Shown one piece after another: positions 27,109-36,607 of a stretch of 64,000 bases of DNA. Position numbers and translations under genes: made by a program. How positions within the stretch are numbered: the first letter of the stretch is position 1; every line of letters starts with the position of its first letter. The notes below the pieces were generated by a model. That model saw nothing but the letters and a program-made list of their open reading frames with translations. It was not told the DNA's origin and ran no database searches. Source of the stretch: JANXQG01 sp963824275 (lineage in GTDB: Bacteria; Planctomycetota; Planctomycetia; Pirellulales; Thermoguttaceae); the NCBI GenBank assembly GCA_963824275.1, contig CAWGOT010000003.1:2294001-2358000 (forward strand). The letters run 5' to 3'.

Positions 27109-27993
27109 TCACCGCAGCCTGCGAAACGCCTCCGGCGAGACTCCCAGCACTTTCTTGAAGGCCCGTGAGAAGTGAAAGGCGTCGGCGAAGCCGAGCTCGG
27201 CCGCCACCTGCTTGACAAGCGTCGCCGGATTCTGCAAGCGCTCGGCGGCAAGATTCATCTTCAAGCGGATCAGGAACTGGTAGGGCGATTGATGGTCGTA
27301 GCGGCCGAAAAGCCGGCAAAGGTAGGCCGGATCGACGTGGCATTGCCTGGCGATCTGCCCCAGAGATTTCAAGTTCGCGTGCTGGGCCTGGATGTGCTGG
27401 CGGCAGCGCTGGTAGGTGGCAAAGGCCGGCGTCTGGGCCGCTTCGCCCGGCACGCGCGATTCGGCGATCTTGACAATCAAATACTCGACCAGCGTGGCGC
27501 AAAGCTGGTCGCTGTAGCGCGTGGCCTTCAGCCCATTCTCGAGGAGACGGTCGAAAACCTCCTGGATCTCGACCGGCGCGAAAACCCGTCCGCGCGTGCC
27601 GGGGGCCATGCCGTGCCGGGCAAGCAGGTCCAGGCCCCGCTGCCCTGTGAAATTGACGAAGTACTTCACCAGCGGCTGCCGCGGATCGGTGGTGATGTCG
27701 TGGGCCACCCCCGGCGCGTAGGAGAAGACGGCGCCCGGCAGCAGGTCGCAGGTCTGCCCTGCGAGCGTCAAGTGCCCGCATCCCTGGGCGACGAACTCGA
27801 TGGTCGTGTAGGCGAACGTGCTGCGATGGATGGCATAGTCGGCCTGGCAGACCTCGCAGCCGCCGCAGACCACCGCCAGCGGCGTATCGGGCGGGGGGGC
27901 CAGGTCAAGATAGAACCAGCGGGCCGAGCAGACCTGCGCCGAGAAAAACGCGGGTTTCCTGGCCTTTGACCTCGGCAAGTCAATATTCTTCAT
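27109..27993 (-). CDS. AraC-family transcriptional regulator
   Basis: This 294-residue protein has an N-terminal cupin-type sensor domain (about 30-150: FVAQGCGHLTLAGQTCDLLPG, FSYAPGVAHDI) and a C-terminal double helix-turn-helix (about 195-294: SLGQIARQCHVDPAYLCRLF, VKQVAAELGFADAFHFSRAF, KKVLGVSPEAFRR). The second helix-turn-helix is canonical AraC. It is divergent from the epimerase gene and probably controls it and the GHMP kinase in response to a sugar. The N-terminal region has CGGCEVCQ, an unusual Cys cluster that might bind metal. Confidence 0.92.
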   Translation of the reverse strand: MKNIDLPRSKARKPAFFSAQVCSARWFYLDLAPPPDTPLAVVCGGCEVCQADYAIHRSTFAYTTIEFVAQGCGHLTLAGQTCDLLPGAVFSYAPGVAHDITTDPRQPLVKYFVNFTGQRGLDLLARHGMAPGTRGRVFAPVEIQEVFDRLLENGLKATRYSDQLCATLVEYLIVKIAESRVPGEAAQTPAFATYQRCRQHIQAQHANLKSLGQIARQCHVDPAYLCRLFGRYDHQSPYQFLIRLKMNLAAERLQNPATLVKQVAAELGFADAFHFSRAFKKVLGVSPEAFRRLR

Positions 27994-28008
27994 GGACGCG
28001 TCAACATT

Positions 28009-28060
28009 GGGTATAGCAAGAACGCGAATTATGGTCTATTCTATACGATGAAGGGTATAG
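28009..28060. promoter_or_regulatory. Candidate operator: GGGTATAG direct repeats in the divergent promoter
   Basis: GGGTATAG occurs at 28009-28016 and 28053-28060, a 44-bp spacing close to four helical turns. A related CTATAC lies between them. AraC-family proteins often bind such half-sites. GAGGAGA at 28076-28082 is the ribosome-binding site for the GTG start at 28089. Confidence 0.5.
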
Positions 28061-28088
28061 ATTGAAATCAATTCCGAGGAGATATGCC

Positions 28089-29118
28089 GTGTCGGATACG
28101 AAAAAAAGCGACCTGATCGTTTTGACGGGCGCCGGCGGGTTCATCGCCGGCTCGCTGGTGCGTTATTTCAAGGACAAGGGCTTCACGCGGATCCGCGCCG
28201 TCGATAAGAAGCCGCTGCCCGATTGGTACCAGGTGGTCGAGGGCGTGGAGAGCCTCAGCCTCGACGTGAGCCAGGAGGAGAATGCCATCGCGTCTGCGAA
28301 GGGGCCACCGAGGTCTACAACCTGGCGGCCGACATGGGCGGCATGGGCTTCATCGAGCGCTTCCGCGTGGAGTGCCTCCGCAGCGATCCTGATCAACACC
28401 CACATGATCGAGGCCGCCTGGCGGGCCGGCTGCCAGCGCTACTTCTTTTCCTCGTCGGCCTGCGCCTACAACACCGAACTTGCAGAAGGATCCCAACGTC
28501 CGGGCGCTGAAGGAAGCGGACGCCTATCCGGCCATGGCGGAGCGGGGCTACGGCTGGGAGAAGCTGATCTCGGAGATGTTCTGCCAGGAGTATTGGGCGG
28601 AGCGCGGCCTGAAGACCCACATCGCCCGCTTCCACAACGTCTACGGCCCGAACGGCACCTGGGACGGCGGCCGGGAAAAGGCCCCGGCGGCCATCTGCCG
28701 CAAGGTGATCGAGGCCAAGGAGCGCGGCAAGCATGAGCATCGAGATCTGGGGCGACGGCACGCAGACCCGCAGCTTCATGTACATCGACGACTGCGTGCT
28801 GGGCATCGACCGGATCACGCATTGCGACAACCTGATCGCCACGCCCATCAACCTCGGTTCCAGCGAGTTGATTCCGATCAACGACGCTGGTCACGGTGGC
28901 CGAGGAGATCGGCGGCGTGAAGCTGAAGCGGACCTACGATCTCGAATGCGCCCAAGGGCGTGGCCGGCCGCAACAGCGACAACACGATGATCAAGCGGAT
29001 TCTCGGCTGGGAGCCGTCGACGCACTTCCGCGACGGCCTGGCCAAGACCTACGCCTGGATCGAGCAGCAGTATCATGATCGCAAGGCGGGTAAACGGACC
29101 GTAAGGGACACGATCTAG
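28089..29118 (+). CDS. GDP-mannose 3,5-epimerase-like NAD-dependent epimerase, about six frameshifts
   Basis: The first frame begins with a Rossmann motif, LIVLTGAGGFIAGSLVRYF. Later frames carry YNLAADMGGMGFIERF, the catalytic-region SSSACAYNTEL, YGWEKLISEMF (YxxxK), RFHNVYGPNGTWDGGREKAP, IWGDGTQTRSFMYIDDCV and AGRNSDNTMIKRILGWEP. This set is that of GDP-mannose 3,5-epimerase (GDP-mannose to GDP-L-galactose). Shifts lie near 28281, 28382, 28480, 28732, 28890 and 28952. Every domain part is present, so sequencing error is as likely as decay. The AraC gene is divergent and a GHMP kinase follows. Confidence 0.8.
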
Positions 29119-29122
29119 GCGA

Positions 29123-29318
29123 AACAAATCCGAAATCCGAATCTCGAAATCCGAAACAAATTCCAAAATTCCAAAGGGAAGAAAACTCGGCTTCGTTGAC
29201 CACGCGCTCGTGCGCCTCGTTCCCACGCTCCGCGTGGGAACAAGGAGTTTGGTTTTGGATTTTCCTGTTTCGGATTTCGAATTTGTTTCGGATTTTGAAT
29301 TTCGGATTTCGAATTTCC
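29123..29318. repeat. Inverted array of AATCCGAAAT repeats around a GTTCCCACG palindrome
   Basis: The left part carries CGAAATCCGAAACAAATTCC-type units. The right part carries the mirror image (GAATTTGTTTCGGATTTTG). Between them is the palindrome GTTCCCACGCTCCGCGTGGG. The same AATCCGAAATCCGAAAC unit recurs at 46247-46290. The whole can fold into a long hairpin and may act as a terminator after the epimerase gene. Confidence 0.7.
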
Positions 29319-29331
29319 CGCCGGAGGTTCC

Positions 29332-30126
29332 ATGTCCCCATCGATCACCGACCTCATCGGCGCTATCCCCTACCGCATGGCCTTCGCCGGCGGTTGGATC
29401 GATCAACCTTTTGTCTCGCGGTTGAATCCCGATCCGCCCGGCTCGATGGTTGTCGTGGGGTTGGAACCAACCTTTCGCTTCATGGACCGCGCCGGCATGG
29501 CGACCGGCACGCGGAAGGTGGCTGCGCGGCTATGGAACGGCCGGCTGCCGCAGGGCGACCCGGCCCAACTCACCGCCAAACTGTATGAAGAAGAGAACCG
29601 CGGCCTGGCCGAACCGTCCGGCTCGCAGGATATGATCGGCCTGATCTACCCGGGCGTCAACCGCCTGGACTTCGACGCCGCGCACGCCGGCGGAATTTTC
29701 CCCGTGCATATCGAGTCCAACAACGACCCGGCGGTCGCCCGCTGGGTCGAGAAGGTCGTTTGCATGGTTCCCGTTGCCCCGCGGCCGGAGGGCTACAATC
29801 CGTTGGGCGTCAAGAACCTCGATCCGGCATGGATCCGCCGCTTGGGCCAATCGGGCAAGGACTGCTATCGAGCGATCGTCGCCCGCGACCTTCAGGGCCT
29901 GGCGGCCTCGATGAACGAATGCATGGCGTGCTGGGAAGCGCTCTTGCCGTGCGTGCTGCGGCATCCCACGCTCACCGTCGATCTCGTCGCGCTGCTGAAG
30001 CACTATCAGGCCAGGTATCCCGGCGCGATGTACTCCGGCTGCGGCGGGGGCTACCTGTATGTCGTATCCGAGGAGCCGGTGCCCGGCGGGCTCCGCGTGA
30101 CGGTTCGCACGGCAGGCGGTCGCTAG
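29332..30126 (+). CDS. GHMP-kinase-like sugar kinase
   Basis: This 264-residue protein begins with a GHMP N-terminal motif (PYRMAFAGGWIDQPFVSRLN). An ATP-loop-like region is AEPSGSQDMIGLIYPG, shorter than the classic GGGSSAS. The C-terminal part has MYSGCGGGYLYVVSEEPVPG, resembling GHMP motif 3 (SGGGG). Such enzymes phosphorylate sugars at C1 or C7. The epimerase upstream suggests a nucleotide-sugar salvage or synthesis role. Frame intact. It ends 40 bp from the convergent octahaem cytochrome gene. Confidence 0.7.
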   Translation: MSPSITDLIGAIPYRMAFAGGWIDQPFVSRLNPDPPGSMVVVGLEPTFRFMDRAGMATGTRKVAARLWNGRLPQGDPAQLTAKLYEEENRGLAEPSGSQDMIGLIYPGVNRLDFDAAHAGGIFPVHIESNNDPAVARWVEKVVCMVPVAPRPEGYNPLGVKNLDPAWIRRLGQSGKDCYRAIVARDLQGLAASMNECMACWEALLPCVLRHPTLTVDLVALLKHYQARYPGAMYSGCGGGYLYVVSEEPVPGGLRVTVRTAGGR

Positions 30127-30165
30127 TTTTGGGGCCACGGATGAAACACGGATGAAACACGGATT

Positions 30166-30939
30166 TCAGTTCTTCCGCAGGACGCGCGGCTTGAGCATCT
30201 GTGCAATCCGAGGCGTCGTCCGGCTGTGACAACCGGTGCCGGAACAACTACAGATCGTGTAGTTCGTCGGATCCTTGTGACACGTTGCACAGGTGTTCGC
30301 CTGACGACGCTGGTGGTGGCTGACCGAGAAGAACGAGTGGTCGAACAGCGCTCCGTCCCAGGTCTGCGTATTATGGCAGGTCTCGCAGTCCGTGCCCAGC
30401 CTGCGCTGGTGGATCGGCGGTTCGGCGTGGCAACCGAGGCAGGTCTTGGGGACGCCTTGGAAACCGGCGGTCACGTGGCACTTCGCGCAATCGACCTTGC
30501 AATGGGCGCCGGTCAACGGGTACGCTGTCAAGTCGTGATTGAACTTCGCCATGCTCGTCAGGACGGCAGTCGGTCCGTTATGTTCGGTATGGCAACCGCG
30601 GCAGTCGGCGGCGTCGTCAAGCCTGCCGTGCAACGGTCGCCCGGCGTCGAGCTGCTCCCGGACATTGGTATGGCAATGCAGGCAGCGATCGGCCATGCGG
30701 TCGCCGCTCCACGGGGACGCATGGCAGGCGGCACAGTTGCCGGTCAGTTCGGCGTGCGCCTTCACGTCGCCGCGCGGGACATTCACTCGCGGCTCGAGCT
30801 TGAGGTCGCCAGGGCTAAAGACCCTGGAGCCTTCCGCGAAGTAAACCGTTGCGGCTAGGACCGCCGTCGCCAGCGCTGCGACTACCCCGAGGTTCAAGCG
30901 GCCGAGGCGATGCAGAAAGAACGTCCGGATTTGTCGCAT
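30166..30939 (-). CDS. Membrane-anchored octahaem c-type cytochrome
   Basis: This 257-residue protein has an N-terminal membrane anchor (LGVVAALATAVLAATVYFA). It carries seven CxxCH haem motifs (CAACH, CLHCH, CRGCH, CAKCH, CLGCH, CETCH, CATCH) and an eighth of the longer form CSGTGCH (CX4CH). The intervening histidines (e.g. HTEHNGP, FNHDLTAYP, FDHSFFSVSHH) are likely distal ligands. It should carry electrons in the periplasm. It is the last gene of a minus-strand operon that also encodes a membrane b-type-like protein, an FAD reductase, a ferredoxin and a PepSY protein. Frame intact. Confidence 0.88.
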   Translation of the reverse strand: MRQIRTFFLHRLGRLNLGVVAALATAVLAATVYFAEGSRVFSPGDLKLEPRVNVPRGDVKAHAELTGNCAACHASPWSGDRMADRCLHCHTNVREQLDAGRPLHGRLDDAADCRGCHTEHNGPTAVLTSMAKFNHDLTAYPLTGAHCKVDCAKCHVTAGFQGVPKTCLGCHAEPPIHQRRLGTDCETCHNTQTWDGALFDHSFFSVSHHQRRQANTCATCHKDPTNYTICSCSGTGCHSRTTPRIAQMLKPRVLRKN

Positions 30940-30951
30940 ATCGGCCTCCAG

Positions 30952-31548
30952 TCACCTCGCAAGAATCGCATAATAGACGGCCCCGCCGATATGCGCCGCG
31001 GCCAGCACAAACAGTCCGGCGCTGAGGGGAATGTGGCAGAAGTGCCACAGGGCAAAGAGCCTGCGGGCCCGCTCCTGGGTGCGGATTTCCTGCTCTATCC
31101 GTTTTCGGTCCGAGGCCTTGTCGGCGAGTTGGCCGGCCGGCATTTCATTCCCGTCGAAGTAGTGTGGCGCAAATGCGTAAAGGTATCGGCCGACAAGTCC
31201 GCTCAGCACGACGACGCCCAGGACTGCTGTCCCATAGCCTGCCAGGCCGTGGAACCGCCAGCCCGAATGGAGAAGCACCAGGTAGGGACCGACGATCCCC
31301 GTGAGCATGTGGATCTGCAGCCAGGCGCTCATCGGCCCAAAATGGAATCCCTTGGCCCGCTTTCGCAGCGAGTACAGCGTCTCCGTGCCCAGCATCAGCA
31401 CGAAGCCCGTGATGCCGAGCGCATAACCGATCGCGCTGTTGGGCCGGGGCACCGCGACGCGGGCCAGCAGCCAATAGCCCGCCGTGATCCCGGCCAGCGC
31501 CACGATCGCCAAAACAAGCTCAGACCCCGGCCGTCCCATTGGTTCCAT
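30952..31548 (-). CDS. Multi-pass membrane protein, probable b-type cytochrome
   Basis: About 198 residues from the ATG at 31548, which overlaps the 3' end of the FAD-reductase gene. It has about five hydrophobic helices (LVLAIVALAGITAGYWLL, YALGITGFVLMLGTETLY, IHMLTGIVGPYLVLLHSG, AVLGVVVLSGLVGRYLYA, SAGLFVLAAAHIGGAVYY). Histidines sit inside membrane segments (IHML, LLHSGWRFHG, WHFCHIP, AAHIGG), as expected for haem b ligands. It probably links the reductase and ferredoxin to the octahaem cytochrome 13 bp downstream. A start at 31539 is also possible. Confidence 0.7.
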   Translation of the reverse strand: MEPMGRPGSELVLAIVALAGITAGYWLLARVAVPRPNSAIGYALGITGFVLMLGTETLYSLRKRAKGFHFGPMSAWLQIHMLTGIVGPYLVLLHSGWRFHGLAGYGTAVLGVVVLSGLVGRYLYAFAPHYFDGNEMPAGQLADKASDRKRIEQEIRTQERARRLFALWHFCHIPLSAGLFVLAAAHIGGAVYYAILAR

Positions 31549-32906
31549 TCTCCCTAGGGCAGGTCCTGTAGAACTCGGCGAGCACATCGAGGTTCGCACT
31601 TCCTTCAGCAAGCAGGGCGTCGCGAATCGGCGAGATGTCTCTCTGGGCGGCAATCATCTCTTGCAGAGGGCGAGACCAGGTTTGATCGCCCATCACGACG
31701 GCTCCCACGATCGTCCGCCGGCCGACCGCGAGGCGCACGCGTCCGACGGCGTCTTGACGGGACAGGACCACGGCGTCGGGATTGACCCGCCAGGATTCGC
31801 TTTCCCCGCGCCATCGATACGACATCGTCATCGAGCTTCCCGTCCCGACCCGCACCCACAAGTGGCCCTGTTCCATTGGTATCGGCGCCGGGCGCCCCGC
31901 TGCCCACGTTGCCGATGATGGTTACCTTGAGGCCGGCAAGCAGGGTCACGTTGCAGGCGACGCCTTTGACGTAGGGAACCCGGCAGCCGGCCATGTTCAT
32001 CCCGGCGATGCAGCCCTGCGCCGGCCGTGGGCCAGAGCACGTTGAGGGGCGCGTCGCCGACCTGGCGCAATCTCCGGCTGCAAACACGTTGGGCAGGCTC
32101 GTCCGCAGGTGCGCATCGACCACGATGCCCTTCTCCACGGCTAACCTGTCCGCGGCCAACTCGGCCTTGCGCGTCAGATCGACGCGGGCACGAACGCCGG
32201 TAGCCACGGCCAGAATTCGGCACGGTATCGTCTCGCCTCCCAGCGTCTCGACGGCGGTGACACGGCCCTTGGCGCCAATCGCCTGCTTCACCTGGGTGTT
32301 CGGGTGCAAGACTATGCCTTCGCGCCGCAGCCGATCCATGACGATGTTGGACTCGACCTCGTCCAGCACGTCTCCCCAGAAGCGGGCTTTCCGCAGCAGG
32401 TAGTGGACGCGCATGCCGCGGGCCCGCAGCCCTTCGGCCAGCTCCAATGCCGTGACGCCGCCGCCGATCACGACGGCTGGCTTGCCGCGCCGAGCCAGCT
32501 TGAGGATGCGGCGGGTGTCGTCCAGTCCGTCGAGCTTGACGATGCCCGCCAGATCGCTTCCGGGAAAGGTGGGTGGCACGGCCAGGGCGCCGGTTGCCAG
32601 CAACAAGCGATCGTAGGCCACGCGGCGGCCGTCTCGGAGCACGACCTCCTGGTTTTCGCTCAGGCTCTCCGCGACCGCGTGGATCCGCTGCAAGTGCATG
32701 GCCCGCAGGTCGTGCTTGGAGCGAATGAAGAGTTGTCGTTCCGGTATGTCGCCGCGGAGGAGGTAGGCCAATCCCGGGCGGGAGTAGAAGTTATGCGGCT
32801 CTTCGCTGATGATCGTAATGGCCGCTTCGGCGTCGTTCTGCCGCAGGACTTCGGCTGCACAAAGCCCGGCGATGCCCGAGCCGACGATCACGTGACGCAG
32901 CGGCAT
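31520..32906 (-). CDS. FAD/NAD(P)H-dependent reductase (pyridine nucleotide-disulphide oxidoreductase family), frameshifted
   Basis: The protein begins HVIVGSGIAGLCAAEVLRQN (FAD motif), with NFYSRPGLAYLLRGDIPE and the NAD(P)H motif VVIGGGVTALELAEGLRARG near 150. The second FAD motif NVFAAGDCA follows at 275. A missing C near 32085 (GCGCCAGG where GCGCCCAGG is expected) and a compensating shift near 32035 bracket QVGDAPLNVLWPTAG. Another shift near 31850 leads to the C-terminal domain (ESWRVNPDAVVLSRQ, GAVVMGDQTWSRPLQEMI). It resembles NirB-N-terminal/rubredoxin-reductase types. It would pass electrons between NAD(P)H and the neighbouring ferredoxin or haem chain. Confidence 0.82.
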
Positions 32907-32910
32907 GGCA

Positions 32911-33155
32911 TCAAACCTTCTCGGCCAACGCCGTCATGCGATTGAGGGTCAGCACGCCGCGCGGGCAGCGGCGGACGCATTCGCCGCACACGAGGCAAGC
33001 GTGGTTCGTTCGCTTGCCGCGCCGAACGTGAGCGCGAACGTCGTTGCCCAACGGGCAGTTGTACGAGCAGACGCCGCACTGCACGCAACGGGCAGTTTCG
33101 GAAACGACAAAGGCGCCGGAAAGGCGCGGTATCTGGAGACAGTGTCTTGCGCCAT
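32911..33155 (-). CDS. 2x[4Fe-4S] ferredoxin, frameshift near start
   Basis: The frame ending at 32911 carries two complete cluster motifs: CVQCGVCSYNCP and CLVCGECVRRCP (CxxCxxCxxxCP each). The ATG at 33155 (MAQDTVS) is in a different frame; a one-base shift near 33130 would join them through LSGAFVVSETARCVQ. The protein is about 80 residues. It ends 5 bp before the start of the FAD-reductase gene, so the two are co-translated. It is a cytoplasmic electron carrier. Confidence 0.8.
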
Positions 33156-33168
33156 GTTCTCTCGTCTT

Positions 33169-33652
33169 CTAAAAGCCGCCCCTCGATCCTGATCGCTTGC
33201 CCTTCGTCGCCAGGCTATTGCGGGGCGGCGCCTTGGTTTCCAGGATCACCAAGCCGTTGGCGCTGACCCGGAGCAGGTTCCGCACGCCGTTCTTGCCGAG
33301 CACGTCGACATCGTACTGGGCGGCCGATCCTTCGCCGGTCTTCTCCACTCGAACGACCTCGCCCTTGTTGGATTTCTCGATAAGGTCCACGGCCTCGCGG
33401 AGGGTGATCAACTGCGACGGAGCGGCTTTGGGGACCGTTTGCTGTGGTCGCGGTTCTGCGAGCTGGCACTTCGGCTCATTGACCGCGGCCGTGTCGGCTT
33501 GCAGCGACACGACGGCACCGGGGGTACCTGCGGGAAGCTGTCCGAAAATGCCCCCGCATGTGCCAGACGCCCAAGCCGATGGCCAGGCATACCAGAGTAA
33601 AAATCAGGCTGCGAAGAACCAGATATCGGCGCCAGGCAGATCGCAAAGTCAC
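33169..33652 (-). CDS. Membrane protein with PepSY domain, one frameshift
   Basis: From a GTG at 33652 the frame reads a membrane helix (RYLVLRSLIFTLVCLAIGLG). A shift near 33555 leads into FGQLPAGTPGAVVSLQAD, and the C-terminal part is a PepSY domain (ITLREAVDLIEKSNKGEVV, QYDVDVLGKNGVRNLLRVSA). PepSY proteins often accompany membrane redox or iron systems. It is the first gene of the redox operon, 13 bp upstream of the ferredoxin. The role as an assembly or regulatory factor is inferred. Confidence 0.65.
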
Positions 33653-33844
33653 CCCCGCTGTTTCTACGTGCCTAAAAAGAGTTCGTTAATCATGCGTCCC
33701 TCCTTAAAAACCCCGCCGGCTGGCCAAAGTTCTGCCTTGTGAGCAAAGTGGGACTCTTTGTCAATTACGGCTGTCTGAAAAACCCAGATTTCACAGCGGG
33801 CCATGCATTAATTACCCGCCGCACAGTGGCTAATTGACGGCGCG

Positions 33845-34114
33845 TTATAGCGAGTTCTTCTCGCCGCGGCCGGCCTCGAACAATGCGGTCACGTCGAGGG
33901 TAAAGGCCGGCAGCACCAGCGACGTGGCCGTCGTGCCGCGCGGGAACTCGCCATGCAGGCGATATGCGGCGCCGTCGAGCGTCAGCACAATGACCGTTTC
34001 GGTTTTCGGGTCGACGATCCAGTAATCGGCAACACCGGCCTGCGCGTACTCCTGGCGTTTCGTTTGGAGGTCTCTTTGCCGGTCTTCTTCATCGTCGCTG
34101 ACGACTTCCATCAC
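33845..34114 (-). pseudogene. C-terminal half of a Uma2-family (DUF820) endonuclease-like protein
   Basis: The frame carries the Uma2 core DLVMEVVSDDEEDRQRD, KRQEYAQAGVADYWIVDP and VIVLTLDGAAYRLHGEF. The coding-like sequence extends upstream through HKPQAADLV to about 34153, where an in-frame stop cuts it off. The usual N-terminal half of about 90 residues is missing. These proteins have a restriction-endonuclease-like fold; this copy is a remnant. Confidence 0.75.
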
Positions 34115-34171
34115 GAGGTCGGCGGCCTGTGGCTTGTGACCATAACTGCGTCTTTATTCTGGACGATATTT

Positions 34172-35975
34172 TCATTCGCGATGCCCAGAAAAACCGGCGC
34201 TCCCTTCGGTTTCCCGGCTAACGGTAACGCCGGGAATTGCCTTCCGTACGGCGTCGACTCCGGCATCCGTAACATTGGTGCCGCCAAGCGACAGTGTCTT
34301 GAGCCGCTTCAGCCGCTTGAGGTGCTCCATTCCGGCGTCGGTAACCTTCGTGTGCCGGAGGTCGAGGCTCGGAAATCTGACTCAACCCCTCGAGGTGCCT
34401 CAAGCCGGCATCCGTGACGCCCGTGCGCATCAGGTTCAGCCTCTTTAGCCGGGTCAGCGCCTTAAGGTGCTCCAAGCCGGCATCCGTGACGTTTGTTGCA
34501 TCCAGCGCGAGGTAAGACAGCTTCACGAGCGCTTTGAGGTGTTCCAGCCCCGCATCGGCAACTGGGGCGCCGCTAAGATCCAACTGCTCGAGCTGTGTGA
34601 GCGCCTGTAGGTCTTGAAAACCGGCACCCGTTACCGACGTCCCATTGAGAATCAATGCGCGGAGGCTGTTAAGCCCCCTAAGGTGCCTCAGACCGGCGTC
34701 GGTGATCTTGGGCGACGAAAGCTGTAGCTGCTGTAGTTGCGCAAGTCCCTTTAGGTGTTCTAAACCGGCATCAGTGACTTCGGCAGACCCGATGCACAAA
34801 CCAACGAGTCGCGTGAGTGCCCCTATGTGCTCCAGGTCGCTGTCGCTTAGCTTCGTCTCATAAAGGTCGATTGACTGGAGTTGTGTTAATTCGCTAATGT
34901 TCTCGAATCCGTGGCCGCCAGCCGGCGTGTGAGAGAGACTGAGGCTCCGCAGCTCTTTCAGCCCCTTCAGGTGCTGCAAGCCGGCGCCGGTCACCCGTGT
35001 GAACGACAGTTCGAGATCAGCTAGCTGCACGAGCGACCTGAGGTGCTCGAAGCCGGTGCCAACGATCGCCGTGTACGTAAGGCACAGCCGCCGAAGTCCC
35101 GTCAGCGCTGCAAGGTGCGCAAGGCCCGCGTCCGTTACCTTGGTAAGGCGGAGATCAAGTTCCTCAAGGCGCGTCAGCGCCTTCAGGTGCTCCAGACCAG
35201 CATCGCTAAGCTCCGTGCCGCTGAGATCGAGATACCGCAAGTGAGTCATTCCTGAAAGATTCACTAAGTCAGCGTCGCCCACGTCCGAGTGCCCGAGAAA
35301 AAGCGACCGGAGACCGCCCAAGTCCGCCAAGTGCTCCAGGCCAGCGGCCGAGAGGTCCGAACAGTTTCCCAAGCTAAGCGACTCGAGGCGAGTCAACCCC
35401 TTGAGACTCCCGAGCCCGGCGCTCGGTAGCCTGGTTGCGGTGATGGTTAGGTCCGTGAGTTGCGTCAGCCCACCGAGGTTTAGCAGGCCGGCGGCAGTCA
35501 CGCGCTCGCCGCAAAACGTCAGGTCCCGAAGGTCCTTCAGTTGGCTGAGATGCTGTAGGCCGGGACCCGCCACCCGATTGCGCATGAGTATCAGGGTCCG
35601 CAGTTCCGTGAGGCCCCTGAGGTTGGCCAACCCGGCGTCGGTAACTCCGGTTTCGCTAAGATCAAGGCTGCGCAAATGGGTCAGCCCCGCAAGGTGTTTC
35701 AAGCCTTCGTCCGTAACCGATGCACCGTAGAGGCTCAGCTTCCGAAGCTGGGACAGGCCCTCGAGGACCGCCAAGTCGCGGTCGCCGACGCGGTTGTTGC
35801 AGAGGTCGACCTCGACGATCGCGCCGCTAGCTTGCTCAGTTTTCACTTCGCCGCCCAGTTTCTGAATCTCGGCGGCCCCTTTCGCCTGCTCCGCGTCGCC
35901 GGATGCTTGCGCACGGGCTCGATGGCCGATGAGCGTCACAATGCCCACCAGCAAAACCGCCAAAAGTAGTTTCAT
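34172..35975 (-). CDS. Secreted leucine-rich-repeat protein, about 20 repeats, one frameshift near the end
   Basis: Start at the ATG 35975 (GGAG upstream) with a signal peptide (KLLLAVLLVGIVTLIGHRARA). From about residue 50 there are about twenty 24-residue repeats of the type LxxLxLxxTxVTDAGLEHLK, nearly without spacers. A one-base shift near 34383 hides the last repeats; in the corrected frame they read LDLRHTKVTDAGMEHLKRL and LSLGGTNVTDAGVDAVRKA, ending at 34172. Repeats this regular suggest recent expansion. Function is probably protein binding outside the cytoplasm. Confidence 0.85.
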
Positions 35976-36191
35976 GGAACGTCTCCATCCTGCCGTAATT
36001 ACGTTAAACTCGTTATCGTGTACTATGCCCACCCGCATCTTAGCGCGACGAATCATCTTCTTCCCCTTTCCGCCCCACAGCCTCCAAGTGCTCGAAGTTT
36101 GGATACTCGGTAATAGGGGCGGCGATGATGTGGCTGCAAAGCCCGTCTTTGATCTCGCCCAGCAGGGCGGCGCGAGCGAATTCCCTAAGTG

Positions 36192-36607
36192 TCAGGGTTT
36201 TCCGTGCCTCTTGCCGCGCGGAGCGACTTGCCGTTCCGCCCAACGGAGGACGAGCGCCGCAACCTGGACGCTACGACCGTACTTCCGGCGCGTCACCATG
36301 GTGAAATCAGGATAGCGCGTCGCCACAGCGAATCGCGTCAGCACTTTCGCGGCCTCCACATATTTTGGAACTTTCTGGCCGTTTGCTCTCAGCCGCTTGA
36401 TCAGTGCCTCCAGATCGTGGGTGAAGGGAAAGGCCTCCCCGCGGTGAATGAAGACCGCCTTGATGGCCTTCTCGGCCGCTTGCTGCGCGTCGAAACAAAG
36501 CTCCGCGAGATCGACCTCGTCTTCCACGGCCTGCGCGTGGACCAAGTTGCTGCGCACCGACGGAGCCACTCGCGCGGATCGGTCGGCGGAAAACGCTTAG
36601 GCTTCAT
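36192..36607 (-). CDS. HEPN-domain protein of an MNT/HEPN pair, one frameshift
   Basis: The ATG at 36607 reads MKPKRFPPTDPREWLRR. After a one-base shift near 36556 it continues ARSNLVHAQ... as AELCFDAQQAAEKAIKAVF, FTHDLEALIKRLRANGQ, AVATRYPD and RRKYGRSVQVAALVLRW. This is the HEPN fold seen with minimal nucleotidyltransferases. In such pairs the HEPN protein is an RNase toxin and MNT the antitoxin that modifies it. The gene overlaps the end of the MNT gene by 11 bp. Confidence 0.8.

Noticed and set aside
36040..36243. Short minus-strand frame after the HEPN gene (67 codons)
   Set aside because: Part of it looks protein-like (ALLGEIKDGLCSHIIAAPIT), but its 5' end is a shadow of HEPN and no start site is visible. 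Left unassigned.
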